DNA of 64,000 nucleotides from Janthinobacterium rivuli (GCF_009208735.1 NZ_WFLJ01000011.1:62001-126000); one strand, 5' to 3'. Positions 1 to 8,504 are shown, numbered from the stretch's first letter. The notes: generated from the letters alone by a model not told the origin. A program made the numbers and translations.

Positions 1-152
1 TGATCGAACTCGACATGCTGGCCGGCGAACCGTTGGTGATCAAGGTCAACGGCACGCCGATCGGCCGTGCCGAAGTGGTGGTGGCCGGCGAGAACTATGG
101 CCTGAAAGTCATCGACCTCGACGGCCTCAATCTCGACCTGATGACAGCATGA
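1..152 (+). CDS. fliN: Flagellar motor switch protein FliN, C-terminal part (5' end outside window)
   Basis: FliN sits in the C-ring of the flagellar basal body and helps set rotation direction and dock export cargo. Only the last 49 codons are visible, read in the frame starting at base 3. They show the SpoA/FliN C-terminal pattern: LAGEPLVIKVNG, then a GRAEVVV strand, then a short tail. The stop codon overlaps the fliP start (ATGA), so the two genes are translationally coupled. No fliO lies between fliN and fliP. Identification rests on a short stretch plus position in the operon. Confidence 0.85.
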   Translation, partial: IELDMLAGEPLVIKVNGTPIGRAEVVVAGENYGLKVIDLDGLNLDLMTA

Positions 153-919
153 AGCTGGCGGTACCCGGTTTGAGCCGGCGCCGCGGCGCGTTGGCCGCCG
201 CGCTGGCTGTTCCCGTTCTGATGCTGTGCTGCAACGCCGCTGGCGCGCAGGACTTGCTGGCCGGCGTGGTGCCGGGCGCGAAGACCGACCTGTCGGTCAA
301 GATGCAGATCCTGGTCGTCATGACGCTGCTCGGGCTGCTGCCCGTGATGGTCATGATGATGACCAGCTTTACCCGCTTCGTCATCGTGCTGTCCCTGCTG
401 CGCCAGGCCCTGGGCCTGCAGCAGGGCTTGCCCAACCGTATCGTCACGGGCATCGCCCTGATTCTCACCTTGCTGGTCATGCGTCCCATCGGCGACCAGG
501 TGTGGAAGGAAGCGTTCGTGCCTTACGACCGCGACCAGATCGGCATGCAGGAAGCGCTGAAGATCGCCGAAGTGCCGATTTCGCGCTTCATGCTGGCGCA
601 GACGAGCAAGGCCGCGCTGGCGCAGATCGCGCACCTGGCCGGCGAGCCGTCGAGCATGCGCCCGCAAGACCACAGTTTCACGGTCAAGCTGGCCGCGTTT
701 GTCTTGTCCGAACTCAAGACGGCGTTCCAGATCGGCTGCATGCTGTTCATCCCCTTCCTCATCATCGACCTGGTGGTGGCGTCCGTGCTGATGGCCATGG
801 GCATGATGATGCTGTCGCCGCTCGTCATCTCGCTGCCGTTCAAGCTGCTGCTGTTCGTGCTGGTCGATGGCTGGACCCTGACCGTCAACACTTTAGTTAC
901 CAGCATACAGGGCTATTGA
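149..919 (+). CDS. fliP: Flagellar type III export gate protein FliP
   Basis: FliP forms the core of the FliPQR export gate through which flagellar subunits cross the inner membrane. The 256-residue product has an N-terminal signal peptide (about residues 1-33, ending near CNAAGAQ), a feature of FliP. It is followed by the conserved MMMTSFTRFVIVLSLLRQAL block and a C-terminal hydrophobic pair with SPLVISLPFKLLLFVLVDGW. It starts on the ATG overlapping the fliN stop and is followed 3 bp later by fliQ. Length and motifs are typical. Confidence 0.97.
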   Translation: MKLAVPGLSRRRGALAAALAVPVLMLCCNAAGAQDLLAGVVPGAKTDLSVKMQILVVMTLLGLLPVMVMMMTSFTRFVIVLSLLRQALGLQQGLPNRIVTGIALILTLLVMRPIGDQVWKEAFVPYDRDQIGMQEALKIAEVPISRFMLAQTSKAALAQIAHLAGEPSSMRPQDHSFTVKLAAFVLSELKTAFQIGCMLFIPFLIIDLVVASVLMAMGMMMLSPLVISLPFKLLLFVLVDGWTLTVNTLVTSIQGY

Positions 920-922
920 CCG

Positions 923-1195
923 ATGTTTACCCCTGAAGTCGCCGTCGACCTGATCATCGAAGCGCTGCATGTCGTGATGCTGCTGGTGGTGATCCTGGTC
1001 GTGCCCGGTTTGCTCATGGGCTTGCTGGTCGCGCTGGTGCAGGCGGCCACCTCGATCAATGAACAGACCATGAGTTTCCTGCCGCGCCTGCTGGTCACCT
1101 TGCTGGCCCTGATCCTGGCCGGACGCTGGATGGCCGGTTACCTGATGGATTATTGCGTGTCCATTTTTCAGCGCGCCGCCACCCTGGTCGGATAG
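923..1195 (+). CDS. fliQ: Flagellar export gate protein FliQ
   Basis: FliQ is the small two-helix subunit of the FliPQR gate. The 90-residue product has two hydrophobic segments (about residues 15-40 and 52-75) around the conserved LVALVQAATSINEQTMSFLP loop. Length and order (after fliP, before fliR) are exactly those of the family. It begins 3 bp after the fliP stop. Confidence 0.97.
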   Translation: MFTPEVAVDLIIEALHVVMLLVVILVVPGLLMGLLVALVQAATSINEQTMSFLPRLLVTLLALILAGRWMAGYLMDYCVSIFQRAATLVG

Positions 1196-1206
1196 CGCCG
1201 CGCGCC

Positions 1207-2007
1207 ATGGATCAGATATTCAATCAGGTGCTGCCGTTTCTGCTGGCCGTGTGGTGGCCGTTCTGCCGCATCCTGGCCATGCTCAGCGCCTCGCCCGTGA
1301 TCGGCGACGCCATGGTGCCCGTTCCCGTGCGGGTGCTGCTGTCGCTGGTGCTGGCGATCCTGATGCTGCCCGTGATGCAGGCGTCGGGCATCTCGCAGGA
1401 CTTGTTGAAGATCGATCCGTTTTCCCTGCACGCCGCCGTCGCCACCCTGGAGCAGGCCATCATCGGCTTCGTCCTCGGCCTGGCCTTCCACTTCGCCATG
1501 TCCGTCATGTCGGTGCTCGGTTACCTGGTGTCGAGCCAGGTGGGCTTCTCCATGGCCGTCATGAACGATCCGCTCAATGGCACCTCGTCGGACGTGATCA
1601 CGGGGCTGCTGACCATCATGTGCATGATCGTGTTTTTCGCCATCGACGGCCACCTCGTGCTGACGGGCGTGATCGGCGCCAGTTTCACGGCCTGGCCCGT
1701 AGGGCAGGGCTACGGGCCGATGCTGCTGCAGACGGTGGCGTATAACGTGGCGTGGATCTTCGCCGCCGCCATGCTGCTGGCCTTGCCCATCGTCTTTTCC
1801 ACCATGGTGGTGCAGCTGGGCTTTGGCTTCCTGAACCGCGTGGCGCCGTCGCTGAACCTGTTTTCGCTGGGGTTTTCCATGATCACCATGTTCGGCCTCT
1901 TGATGCTGATACAGATCGTGCGCTTCATCCCGGAACACTATGTCGCCATGACGAATCGCGTGCTCGACATGATCGCCGAACAAATGCGGGTGGCCCATGG
2001 CGGATAG
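1207..2007 (+). CDS. fliR: Flagellar export gate protein FliR
   Basis: FliR completes the FliPQR gate and contacts FlhB. The ATG at 1207 is chosen over an in-frame ATG at 1153 because the earlier one lies inside fliQ and the extra residues are not FliR-like. The 266-residue product is an integral membrane protein with about six hydrophobic segments; FliR marks include FCRILAMLSASPVIGDAMVP near the N terminus and the GFLNRVAPSLNLFSLGF segment in the second half. Its last 11 bases overlap the start of flhB. Confidence 0.95.
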   Translation: MDQIFNQVLPFLLAVWWPFCRILAMLSASPVIGDAMVPVPVRVLLSLVLAILMLPVMQASGISQDLLKIDPFSLHAAVATLEQAIIGFVLGLAFHFAMSVMSVLGYLVSSQVGFSMAVMNDPLNGTSSDVITGLLTIMCMIVFFAIDGHLVLTGVIGASFTAWPVGQGYGPMLLQTVAYNVAWIFAAAMLLALPIVFSTMVVQLGFGFLNRVAPSLNLFSLGFSMITMFGLLMLIQIVRFIPEHYVAMTNRVLDMIAEQMRVAHGG

Positions 2008-3136
2008 CAGCACGGACGACAAGACAGAAAAGGCGTCACAGCAAAAGCTGAAGAAGTCGCGCCAGGAAGGACAGGTGGTGCGTTCGCGCGACCTGTCGAC
2101 GGCGCTGGGCATCCTGATCAGCATGAAGGTCTTCATTTACCTGCTGCCCGGTTATCTGGTGAGTTTCCGCGAGCTGTTCGCCATGGCCTTCATGCCGCTC
2201 GACAGCAAGGGCGCGCTGGAAAATGCCATGTCGATGGCGTTTACCACCTCGGTGGGCTTGCTGATCAAGATGATCGTGCCGCTGTTCTGCGTGCCCCTGT
2301 TCGTCGTGCTCGGCTCCCTGATTCCTGGCGGCTGGGTCATCAGCACGAAGAACTGGATGCCGAAGATGGAGCGCCTGAGCCCGGCGAAGAACCTCGGCCG
2401 TCTGTTCGCGCCCAAGCATGGCTTTGAATTCGGCTTGTCCATCGCCAAGGCCGCCGTGCTGGGCATGGTGCTCGTGCATGTGAGCCGCTCCAGCCTGACG
2501 CAATACGTGGACTTGCAACACCGCCCGCTGCAGCAAGCCATGCTCGATGGCTCGGCGCTGATGCTCGACGGCCTGATGGCGCTCATTTCCGTCTTCGTCC
2601 TGTTTGCCATCATCGACGTGCCGGCGCAGGCGTTTTTCTTTGCCCGCAACCAGCGCATGAGCAAGCAGGATGTCAAGGAAGAGCACAAGAGCAGCGAAGG
2701 CCGCCCCGAAGTGCGCCAGCGCATCCGCCAGCTGCAGCAGCAAATCGGCCGGCGCAGCGTGCGCAAGACCGTGCCGGACGCCGACGTGGTGATCGTCAAT
2801 CCCGAGCATTACGCCGTCGCGCTCAAATATGACCAGGACCGCGCCGAGGCGCCGTTCGTCGTCGCCAAGGGTGTCGACGAGATGGCGCTGTATATCCGCC
2901 AAGTGGCGAAGGAACACGATATTGAAACGCTGGAGTTGCCGCCGCTGGCGCGCGCCATCTACAACACCAGCCAGGTACAGCAGCAGATTCCCGTGCAGCT
3001 GTACCAGGCCGTGTCGCAGGTGCTCAACTACATACTCCAGCTGAAAGCATTCCGTACTGGGCAGCGTGCCGCCCAGCCCCCATTTCCCACCGAGGTGGTC
3101 GTGCCATCTCATTTGAGCGAGGTAGTACCTTCATGA
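1997..3136 (+). CDS. flhB: Flagellar export switch protein FlhB
   Basis: FlhB controls the switch from hook to filament substrate export and autocleaves in its cytoplasmic domain. The 379-residue product has a short polar N terminus with the conserved DKTEKASQQKLKKSRQEGQV motif, four membrane segments to about residue 215, and a cytoplasmic domain. The autocleavage site normally reads NPTH; here residues 268-271 read NPEH, so Asn and Pro are kept and Thr is replaced by Glu. The gene overlaps fliR by 11 bp and flhA by 4 bp (ATGA). Direct linkage of flhB-flhA to fliPQR is known from lateral-type flagellar clusters. Confidence 0.96.
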   Translation: MADSSTDDKTEKASQQKLKKSRQEGQVVRSRDLSTALGILISMKVFIYLLPGYLVSFRELFAMAFMPLDSKGALENAMSMAFTTSVGLLIKMIVPLFCVPLFVVLGSLIPGGWVISTKNWMPKMERLSPAKNLGRLFAPKHGFEFGLSIAKAAVLGMVLVHVSRSSLTQYVDLQHRPLQQAMLDGSALMLDGLMALISVFVLFAIIDVPAQAFFFARNQRMSKQDVKEEHKSSEGRPEVRQRIRQLQQQIGRRSVRKTVPDADVVIVNPEHYAVALKYDQDRAEAPFVVAKGVDEMALYIRQVAKEHDIETLELPPLARAIYNTSQVQQQIPVQLYQAVSQVLNYILQLKAFRTGQRAAQPPFPTEVVVPSHLSEVVPS

Positions 3137-5220
3137 ATTTCCTGAACCGCGTGGTTGCTGAAATGCGCCGCCACAAGTTCGCCACGCCGTTGTTCCTGCT
3201 GGTGATCCTGGCAATGATCATCCTGCCGCTGCCGCCGGTGCTGCTCGATATCTTGTTCACTTTCAATATCGTGCTGGCACTGATCGTCATTCTCGTCAGC
3301 GTCTCGGCCAAGCGGCCGCTCGATTTCTCCGTCTTCCCGACGGTGATCCTGGCCACCACCATGCTCAGGCTGACCCTCAACGTGGCGTCGACGCGCGTGG
3401 TGCTGCTGCACGGCCATACGGGCGCGGACGCGGCCGGTAAGGTGATCGAGGCGTTTGGTAACGTCGTGATTGGTGGTAACTTCGTCGTCGGTATCGTCGT
3501 CTTCGTGATCTTGATGATCATCAACTTCGCCGTCGTCACCAAGGGCGCCGAGCGTATTTCCGAAGTGTCCGCGCGCTTTACCCTCGATGCCTTGCCGGGC
3601 AAGCAGATGGCGATCGACGCCGACCTGAATGCCGGCCTGATCAACCAGGAAAAAGCCCAGATCCGCCGCAAGGACGTGGCCGCCGAAGCGGATTTCTACG
3701 GCGCCATGGATGGCGCCTCGAAGTTCGTGCGCGGCGATGCCGTCGCCAGTATCCTGATCCTGATCATCAATATGGTCGGCGGCGTGGCCATCGGCTCGCT
3801 GATGCACGACCTGTCGTTCGGCGACGCCTTCCGCCAGTATGCGTTGCTGACCATCGGTGATGGCCTGGTGGCGCAGATTCCGGCGCTGCTGCTGTCGGCC
3901 GCGGCCGCCATCCTGGTCACCCGCATCAGCGATTCGGGCGACTTCGAACAGCAGGTGGCAGGCCAGGTGCTGACCTCGCCAACGGTGATCTACAGCGCGG
4001 CCGGCATGATGGTGGCGCTGGCCTTGATTCCGGGCATGCCGTGGTTCATGTTCATGACCTTTGCGGCCGTGCTGGCCTTCGTGGCCTGGCGCCTGACCAA
4101 GCGCGTGAAAGGGCCCGACGCGGCCGGCATGGCGGCCATCGAGGCGGCCTTGCGCGACGAACGCCCGGCCGAGCTGGAATGGCAGCAACTGCCCGCCGTG
4201 CAGCCGCTGATGGTGATGCTCGGCTACAAGCTGGTCGGCATGGTGGACAAAACCCAGGGTGAACCTTTGACCAAGCGCGTCAAGGGCGTGCGCCAGAGCC
4301 TGTCCGAGGCGATGGGCTTGCTGCTGCCGAATATCGGCGTGCGCGACGACCTGGCTCTGAAGCCGTCGCAGTACGCGATCGTGCTGTCGGGCACCGTGGT
4401 GGCGCAGGCGGAGGTGCAGGCCGACCGGCTGATGGCGATCCCGTCGCCGAACGTGTATGGCCAGTTGGACGGCATTCCCGGCATCGAACCGGCCTACGGC
4501 ATGCCCGTCACGTGGATCGAGCCAAGCGAGAAGGCGCATGCGCTGGGTCTCGGCTACCAGGTCATCGAGGCGCCCAGCGTGATCGCCACGCACTTGTCGA
4601 AAATGGTGCGCGAATACCTGCCGGAGCTGTTTCGCCACGAAGACGTCTCGAACCTGATGGAGCGCCTGACGGCCCTGTCGCCGAAGCTGGCCGGCGCGCT
4701 GGACAAGGCGCTGACGCACACGCAGATGCTGCGCGTGTTCCGTGTCTTGTTGGCGGAAAATGTATCGCTTAAGGATATCGTGCCCATCGCCACCACCTTG
4801 CTCGACAGCTCGGAAACGACCAAGGACCCGATCCTGCTGGCGGCCGAAGTGCGCTGTGCGCTGCGGCGCCAGATCGTCAGCGGCCTGTTTGGCCAGAAGA
4901 TGGAGATGCAGGCATTCAACCTGGGTGGCGAGCTGGAAAACATGCTGCTCGGTTCGCTGAACCAGGCGCGCCAGGCGGGCAAGGTGACCCTGGATAATTA
5001 CCCGATCGACCCGCACCTGCTGTCGCAGCTGCAGGTGAACATGCCGGTGGCGCGCGAGCAGATGAAGCAGCAGGCCACGCCGCCGCTGCTGCTGGTGCTG
5101 CCGCAGATCCGTCCGTTGCTGGCCCGCTATGCGCGCCTGTTCGCGCCGGGCCTGCACGTGCTGTCATACAACGAAATCCCGGAAAACCGCGAAGTGAGCA
5201 TCATCGGCACGGTGGGGTAA
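3133..5220 (+). CDS. flhA: Flagellar export protein FlhA
   Basis: FlhA is the large export-gate protein; its cytoplasmic ring receives chaperone-substrate complexes. The 695-residue product shows the FHIPEP family: eight membrane segments in the first 320 residues, the signature RFTLDALPGKQMAIDADLNAG around residues 147-167, then a large soluble domain with EPAYGMPVTWIEPSEKAHA. It starts on the ATGA overlapping the flhB stop. A strong bidirectional terminator follows 20 bp after the stop, so it closes the operon. Confidence 0.97.
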   Translation: MNFLNRVVAEMRRHKFATPLFLLVILAMIILPLPPVLLDILFTFNIVLALIVILVSVSAKRPLDFSVFPTVILATTMLRLTLNVASTRVVLLHGHTGADAAGKVIEAFGNVVIGGNFVVGIVVFVILMIINFAVVTKGAERISEVSARFTLDALPGKQMAIDADLNAGLINQEKAQIRRKDVAAEADFYGAMDGASKFVRGDAVASILILIINMVGGVAIGSLMHDLSFGDAFRQYALLTIGDGLVAQIPALLLSAAAAILVTRISDSGDFEQQVAGQVLTSPTVIYSAAGMMVALALIPGMPWFMFMTFAAVLAFVAWRLTKRVKGPDAAGMAAIEAALRDERPAELEWQQLPAVQPLMVMLGYKLVGMVDKTQGEPLTKRVKGVRQSLSEAMGLLLPNIGVRDDLALKPSQYAIVLSGTVVAQAEVQADRLMAIPSPNVYGQLDGIPGIEPAYGMPVTWIEPSEKAHALGLGYQVIEAPSVIATHLSKMVREYLPELFRHEDVSNLMERLTALSPKLAGALDKALTHTQMLRVFRVLLAENVSLKDIVPIATTLLDSSETTKDPILLAAEVRCALRRQIVSGLFGQKMEMQAFNLGGELENMLLGSLNQARQAGKVTLDNYPIDPHLLSQLQVNMPVAREQMKQQATPPLLLVLPQIRPLLARYARLFAPGLHVLSYNEIPENREVSIIGTVG

Positions 5221-5230
5221 GCGGTGGACT

Positions 5231-5268
5231 AAAAAGAAAAACGGCGCCGCGGGCGCCGTTTTTTTTTG
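5231..5268. terminator. Bidirectional rho-independent terminator between flhA and the FliK-like gene
   Basis: A perfect 9-bp stem (AACGGCGCC / GGCGCCGTT, 5240-5260) with a 3-nt loop is flanked by an A-rich tract on the left and nine T on the right. It can stop flhA transcription and, read from the other strand, the convergent FliK-like gene. Confidence 0.92.
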
Positions 5269-5278
5269 TTGCCTCAAT

Positions 5279-5306
5279 CCTGTTGTATTAGTCCTGTTGT
5301 ATCAAT
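5279..5306 (-). repeat. Short tandem repeat (14-bp period) over the stop codon of the FliK-like gene
   Basis: TCCTGTTGTATYA occurs twice in a row (5278-5290 and 5292-5304) and a third partial copy (TCCTG) runs into the coding end. The natural stop of the FliK-like gene lies inside the repeat. It looks like a recent slippage duplication. Confidence 0.5.
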
Positions 5307-6402
5307 CCTGCTCGTCGATGGGCGGCAGCAGGTCGTGCTCCTGGCCGTCGGCCAGCAGCAGCACGGTGCGGCCTTGCGCCGTGGCTTCTTCGTCGCCATA
5401 GTCGTAACCGAGCGGCGCCGCCACTTCCTTCGAGGTGACGACGGTTTCCTCTTCGGCCGCGTCCGCGGGGGGCGCGGGTGCGTCGGGATCGGCCGCCGCT
5501 TCCGCTTCCGGCTGCGTCAGCAGCAGCGCCACTTCGGCCATGGCGCGGAACAGGGCCAGCGACAGCGAGGCGGCGCCCGCCTGCATCGGGTAATTGCCGT
5601 GCACGCGCTGCGCGTGCAGCTGGCGGTTCAGGCGGCAGCGCACCACGCGCAGGCCGGCGCGCCGCACGGCGGCGGCGATCTCTGGCAGGGCCAGGCGCAC
5701 ATGGCGCAACGCGGCTTCCTCGTCGGCGGCCAGTTCCAGCAGCACGCCGTCACCGGCCGGTTCCATCTGGATCACGACTCGGCCGATGCCGATGATGATC
5801 AGCTCGACACGCAGCGCCACCTTGCCGCGCCGCCGGGGCGTGGCCTCGTCTTCCTCGTCGCTGGCCAAGACGCGCAGCAGCAGGCGCTGGCCGCCCCAGC
5901 CATACACGGCGAAGCGCCACGCTTCGCTGTCGACCGTCAACGGCGGGCGGGCGCCTTCGCGCAGCAGGGCCGGTTGCTGCTCGGCCATGAACAGGTTGCC
6001 CGGCACGTGCTGGCCGCGCGCCTGTTCCTGCAGGGCCGCATATTGCTCGCCATACGTCTTGACCATCACGCGCCACGAGGCGGCCAGCTGCGCCGCGTCG
6101 GGCGGCTGCCAGACCAGCTGGCGCGTGAAGAACAGCTGATTGACCTGCATGGCGCTGCTGTCGCGCGGCATGGCGCCACCCGTGCCGTCGGCATTGGGCT
6201 TGATGAGGGACGCCAGGCTGTCCTGCCCCTGCTGTTGCAGCTGGGCGGGCAGGGTGCCGGCGTCCGGCGCGGGCGCCATGTAGGGGCCGATGGGCACCAG
6301 CGGCTGCACCACGCCCGGTACCATCGGCGTCGCGGGGCTGACGTCGAAGCGCTGGGTAATCAGGGGAACCGGGTTGCCCGATGAAATGCGGTCTATCGCC
6401 AT
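5302..6402 (-). CDS. FliK-like flagellar protein (Flg_hook-type C-terminal domain)
   Basis: The 366-residue product is soluble, with a proline/alanine-rich N-terminal half. A domain at about residues 205-275 matches the shape of the FliK hook-length-control C-terminal domain: a beta strand GRVVIQMEPAGDGVLLELAA followed by a helix ending in LPEIAAAVRRAGL. FliK measures hook length and signals FlhB to change export specificity. The tail after residue 300 is acidic and low in complexity. It lies 40 bp downstream of a flagellin gene on the same strand and faces the flhA operon, which supports a flagellar role. Similarity is inferred by eye; a T3SS needle-length-type protein is a less likely alternative. 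Confidence 0.5.
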   Translation of the reverse strand: MAIDRISSGNPVPLITQRFDVSPATPMVPGVVQPLVPIGPYMAPAPDAGTLPAQLQQQGQDSLASLIKPNADGTGGAMPRDSSAMQVNQLFFTRQLVWQPPDAAQLAASWRVMVKTYGEQYAALQEQARGQHVPGNLFMAEQQPALLREGARPPLTVDSEAWRFAVYGWGGQRLLLRVLASDEEDEATPRRRGKVALRVELIIIGIGRVVIQMEPAGDGVLLELAADEEAALRHVRLALPEIAAAVRRAGLRVVRCRLNRQLHAQRVHGNYPMQAGAASLSLALFRAMAEVALLLTQPEAEAAADPDAPAPPADAAEEETVVTSKEVAAPLGYDYGDEEATAQGRTVLLLADGQEHDLLPPIDEQD

Positions 6403-6442
6403 GCCACTATGTCCAGATCTGGTTCCATCAAAAAGCCCGCCG

Positions 6443-7297
6443 TCATGGCTGCAACAGGGAGAGTATCATTTTGTGCATGCTCTGGCTTTGCTTGAGCATG
6501 GCCGTGCTCGCTTGCAGCAACATTTGCGCCGACGTCATGTTCGCGCTTTCGGCAGCGTAGTCGACATCCATGATGCGGCCGATGGCGGCCCTGGTGTTGG
6601 TGTCCATGTTCGACAGGTTGGTGTGCACGTGGTCCAGGCGGTTGCCGGCGGCGCCCAGGGCCGAACGCACGCCGCCCACATCGTCGATGGCCGCTTCCAG
6701 CAGGGCGATGCTGGCATTCGCGTTGCCCGTCAACTCGTTGCCGGTGGCGGGTGCGCCGAAGTTGGCGCTGGCCGCGCCGAGCGAGGCCAGCACGCCGGCC
6801 ATCTTGCCCGAGACGTCGAACACCATCGTTTCGCTCTGGCTGGCGCCGATCTGGAATGTCATCGACGACGCCAGCGTACCGCCGGCCAGCAGTTTGTTGC
6901 CGCCATAGCTGGTGTTTTTCATGACGTTGGCCAGTTCCAGGCCCAGGGCGTCGTATTCGGCCTGCATGGCGACCTTGTCCTTGGCGCCCGACGATGCATC
7001 GGCGGCCTGCGTGGCCAGGTCCTTCATGCGGATCAGCATGGTGGTCACTTCGTCGAACGCGCCTTCAGCCGTCTGCAGCATCGAGGTGCTGTTTTGCGTG
7101 TTGCGCATGGCGACGGCCATGCCGCTCGCCTGTGCCCGCAGCCGCGTGGCGATTTGCAGGCCGGCGGCGTCATCCATGGCCGAATTGATGCGAAAGCCGG
7201 TGGAGAGCCGCGTCATCGAGGTCGACAGCCGCGATTGCGCGCGTGCTGCGGCATTTTGTGCGGCCAGTGCTGCGATATTCGTATGAAGACTGAGCAC
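6443..7297 (-). CDS. lafA: Flagellin, lateral (LafA) type, copy 2
   Basis: This 284-residue flagellin is the filament subunit. It has the conserved D0/D1 ends (SLHTNIAALAAQNAAA at the N terminus; ASTAMLKQSQSMHKMILSLL at the C terminus) and almost no variable central domain. The short length, the SLHTN opening and the SM..MILSLL ending resemble lateral flagellin LafA rather than long polar flagellins. The start is GTG at 7297, preceded by AGGAA; no ATG gives the conserved N terminus. It is closely related to the flagellin upstream (7489-8340), so the two arose by tandem duplication. The central Ser/Thr-rich segment (residues 130-190) could carry O-glycans. Confidence 0.93.
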   Translation of the reverse strand: MLSLHTNIAALAAQNAAARAQSRLSTSMTRLSTGFRINSAMDDAAGLQIATRLRAQASGMAVAMRNTQNSTSMLQTAEGAFDEVTTMLIRMKDLATQAADASSGAKDKVAMQAEYDALGLELANVMKNTSYGGNKLLAGGTLASSMTFQIGASQSETMVFDVSGKMAGVLASLGAASANFGAPATGNELTGNANASIALLEAAIDDVGGVRSALGAAGNRLDHVHTNLSNMDTNTRAAIGRIMDVDYAAESANMTSAQMLLQASTAMLKQSQSMHKMILSLLQP

Positions 7298-7425
7298 TCG
7301 GCGATTCCTGTGGATGACGGCTGTTGGGTGGGGTTGTCCATCAAACAGGCGACCATGCGTGGCGCATCGTTAAAGATTGCCAGCAAATAGTTACTCTTGC
7401 GTGCAAAGGCAAGATATTGCGGACG

Positions 7426-7453
7426 AAAAAAAACCAGGCCAAGGCCTGGTTTT
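7426..7453 (-). terminator. Rho-independent terminator of the first flagellin gene
   Basis: On the minus strand a stem AAACCAGGCC / GGCCTGGTTT is followed by a run of T, about 40 bp past the stop of the 7489-8340 flagellin. It would make that gene monocistronic and lies upstream of the second flagellin. Confidence 0.88.
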
Positions 7454-7488
7454 CAGCGACTGACCGCGAGCGGCCAGGCAGGGACATA

Positions 7489-8340
7489 TTATTGCAGCAG
7501 GGACATGACCATCGAGGACATGCTGTTGCTTTGTTTCAACATTGCGGTGCCAGCTTGCAGCAGCATTTGCGACGACGTCATGTTCGAGCTTTCGGTAGCG
7601 AAGTCGACGTCCATGATGCGGCCGGTAGCGGCTTTGGTGTTGGTGGCGATGTTGGACAAGTTGGTGTTGACGTGGTCCAGACGGTTTGCAGCAGCACCCA
7701 GTGCCGAGCGAACGGTGCCGACGTCGCCGATTGCCGTTTCCAGCAGAGCGATGGTGGCGTTAGCCGCGCCGGTCAGCTCGGAGCCGCCTGCAGTCGCGGC
7801 GTAGTTGGCGGTAGCCGACGTCAGCGATGCCACCAGGCTGGTCATTTTGGCGGAAACGTCAAATGCCATCGTTTCGCTTTGGCTTGCGCCGATCTGGAAC
7901 GTCATCGACGAGGCCAGCGTGCCGCCAACCAGCAGCTTGTTGCCGCCGAAGGTGGTGTTTTTCATCACGTTCGACAGTTCCAGGCCCAGTGCATCGTATT
8001 CCGATTGCATGGCGACCTTGTCTTTGGCGCCCGACGAAGCATCGGCTGCCTGGGTTGCCAGATCCTTCATGCGGATCAGCATGTTGGTGACTTCGTCAAA
8101 CGCGCCTTCAGCCGTTTGCAGCATCGAGGTGCTGTTCTGGGTGTTCGACATTGCAACGGTCATGCCGCTGGTTTGTGCTTTCAGGCGGGTTGCGATTTGC
8201 AAGCCAGCTGCGTCATCCATTGCCGAGTTGATGCGGAAGCCGGTGCTCAGGCGCGTCATCGAGGTCGACAGTTGGTTTTGGGTGCGGGTGATCGAATTTT
8301 GTGCGGACAGTGCAGCGTTGTTAGTGTGAAGGCTCAGCAT
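7489..8340 (-). CDS. lafA: Flagellin, lateral (LafA) type, copy 1
   Basis: This 283-residue flagellin has canonical ends: SLHTNNAALSAQNSITRTQN, then LSTGFRINSAMDDAAGLQIA, and at the C terminus AGTAMLKQSNSMSSMVMSLL. The middle is short and rich in Ser, Thr and Ala (residues 135-190), typical of LafA-type flagellins of about 280 residues. ATG at 8340 is preceded by AGGAG at ideal spacing. Codon use is less GC-biased than in copy 2, as expected for a highly expressed gene. The upstream 160 bp are AT-rich. A terminator follows, so it is probably the main filament protein. The next upstream genes on the same strand form a glycosylation operon. Confidence 0.95.
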   Translation of the reverse strand: MLSLHTNNAALSAQNSITRTQNQLSTSMTRLSTGFRINSAMDDAAGLQIATRLKAQTSGMTVAMSNTQNSTSMLQTAEGAFDEVTNMLIRMKDLATQAADASSGAKDKVAMQSEYDALGLELSNVMKNTTFGGNKLLVGGTLASSMTFQIGASQSETMAFDVSAKMTSLVASLTSATANYAATAGGSELTGAANATIALLETAIGDVGTVRSALGAAANRLDHVNTNLSNIATNTKAATGRIMDVDFATESSNMTSSQMLLQAGTAMLKQSNSMSSMVMSLLQ

Positions 8341-8504
8341 GGTGTAACTCCTGGTTTGGTGGGTTCAGTCCGGAGCAACGGTTCTTTGTGCTCTCCCAAG
8401 TACAAGACGACCATCCGCATAAGCTTATTAAATGCTTTGTGGAAATTTTTTAAAATTCTTTTTAAAAAAGTTTCACATCGGCCGGCGAGGCCGCCGCTAG
8501 CCCC
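8341..8504 (-). promoter_or_regulatory. AT-rich promoter region upstream of flagellin copy 1
   Basis: Between the Rieske gene and the flagellin lies a 164-bp gap with a conspicuous A/T-rich block (8424-8470) in otherwise GC-rich DNA. The flagellin ribosome binding site AGGAG is at its end. I looked for sigma-28 (TAAA-N15-GCCGATAA) and sigma-54 (GG-N10-GC) boxes and saw no convincing match. Confidence 0.4.

Noticed and set aside
3109..5157. Long open frame of 682 codons opposite flhA
   Set aside because: It is an antisense shadow of a highly GC-biased gene; the product is Arg/His/Gln-rich with no recognisable domain and no ribosome binding site.
8341..8490. Sigma-28 or sigma-54 promoter of the flagellin gene
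   Set aside because: No GCCGATAA or GG-N10-GC match with proper spacing was found on the minus strand.
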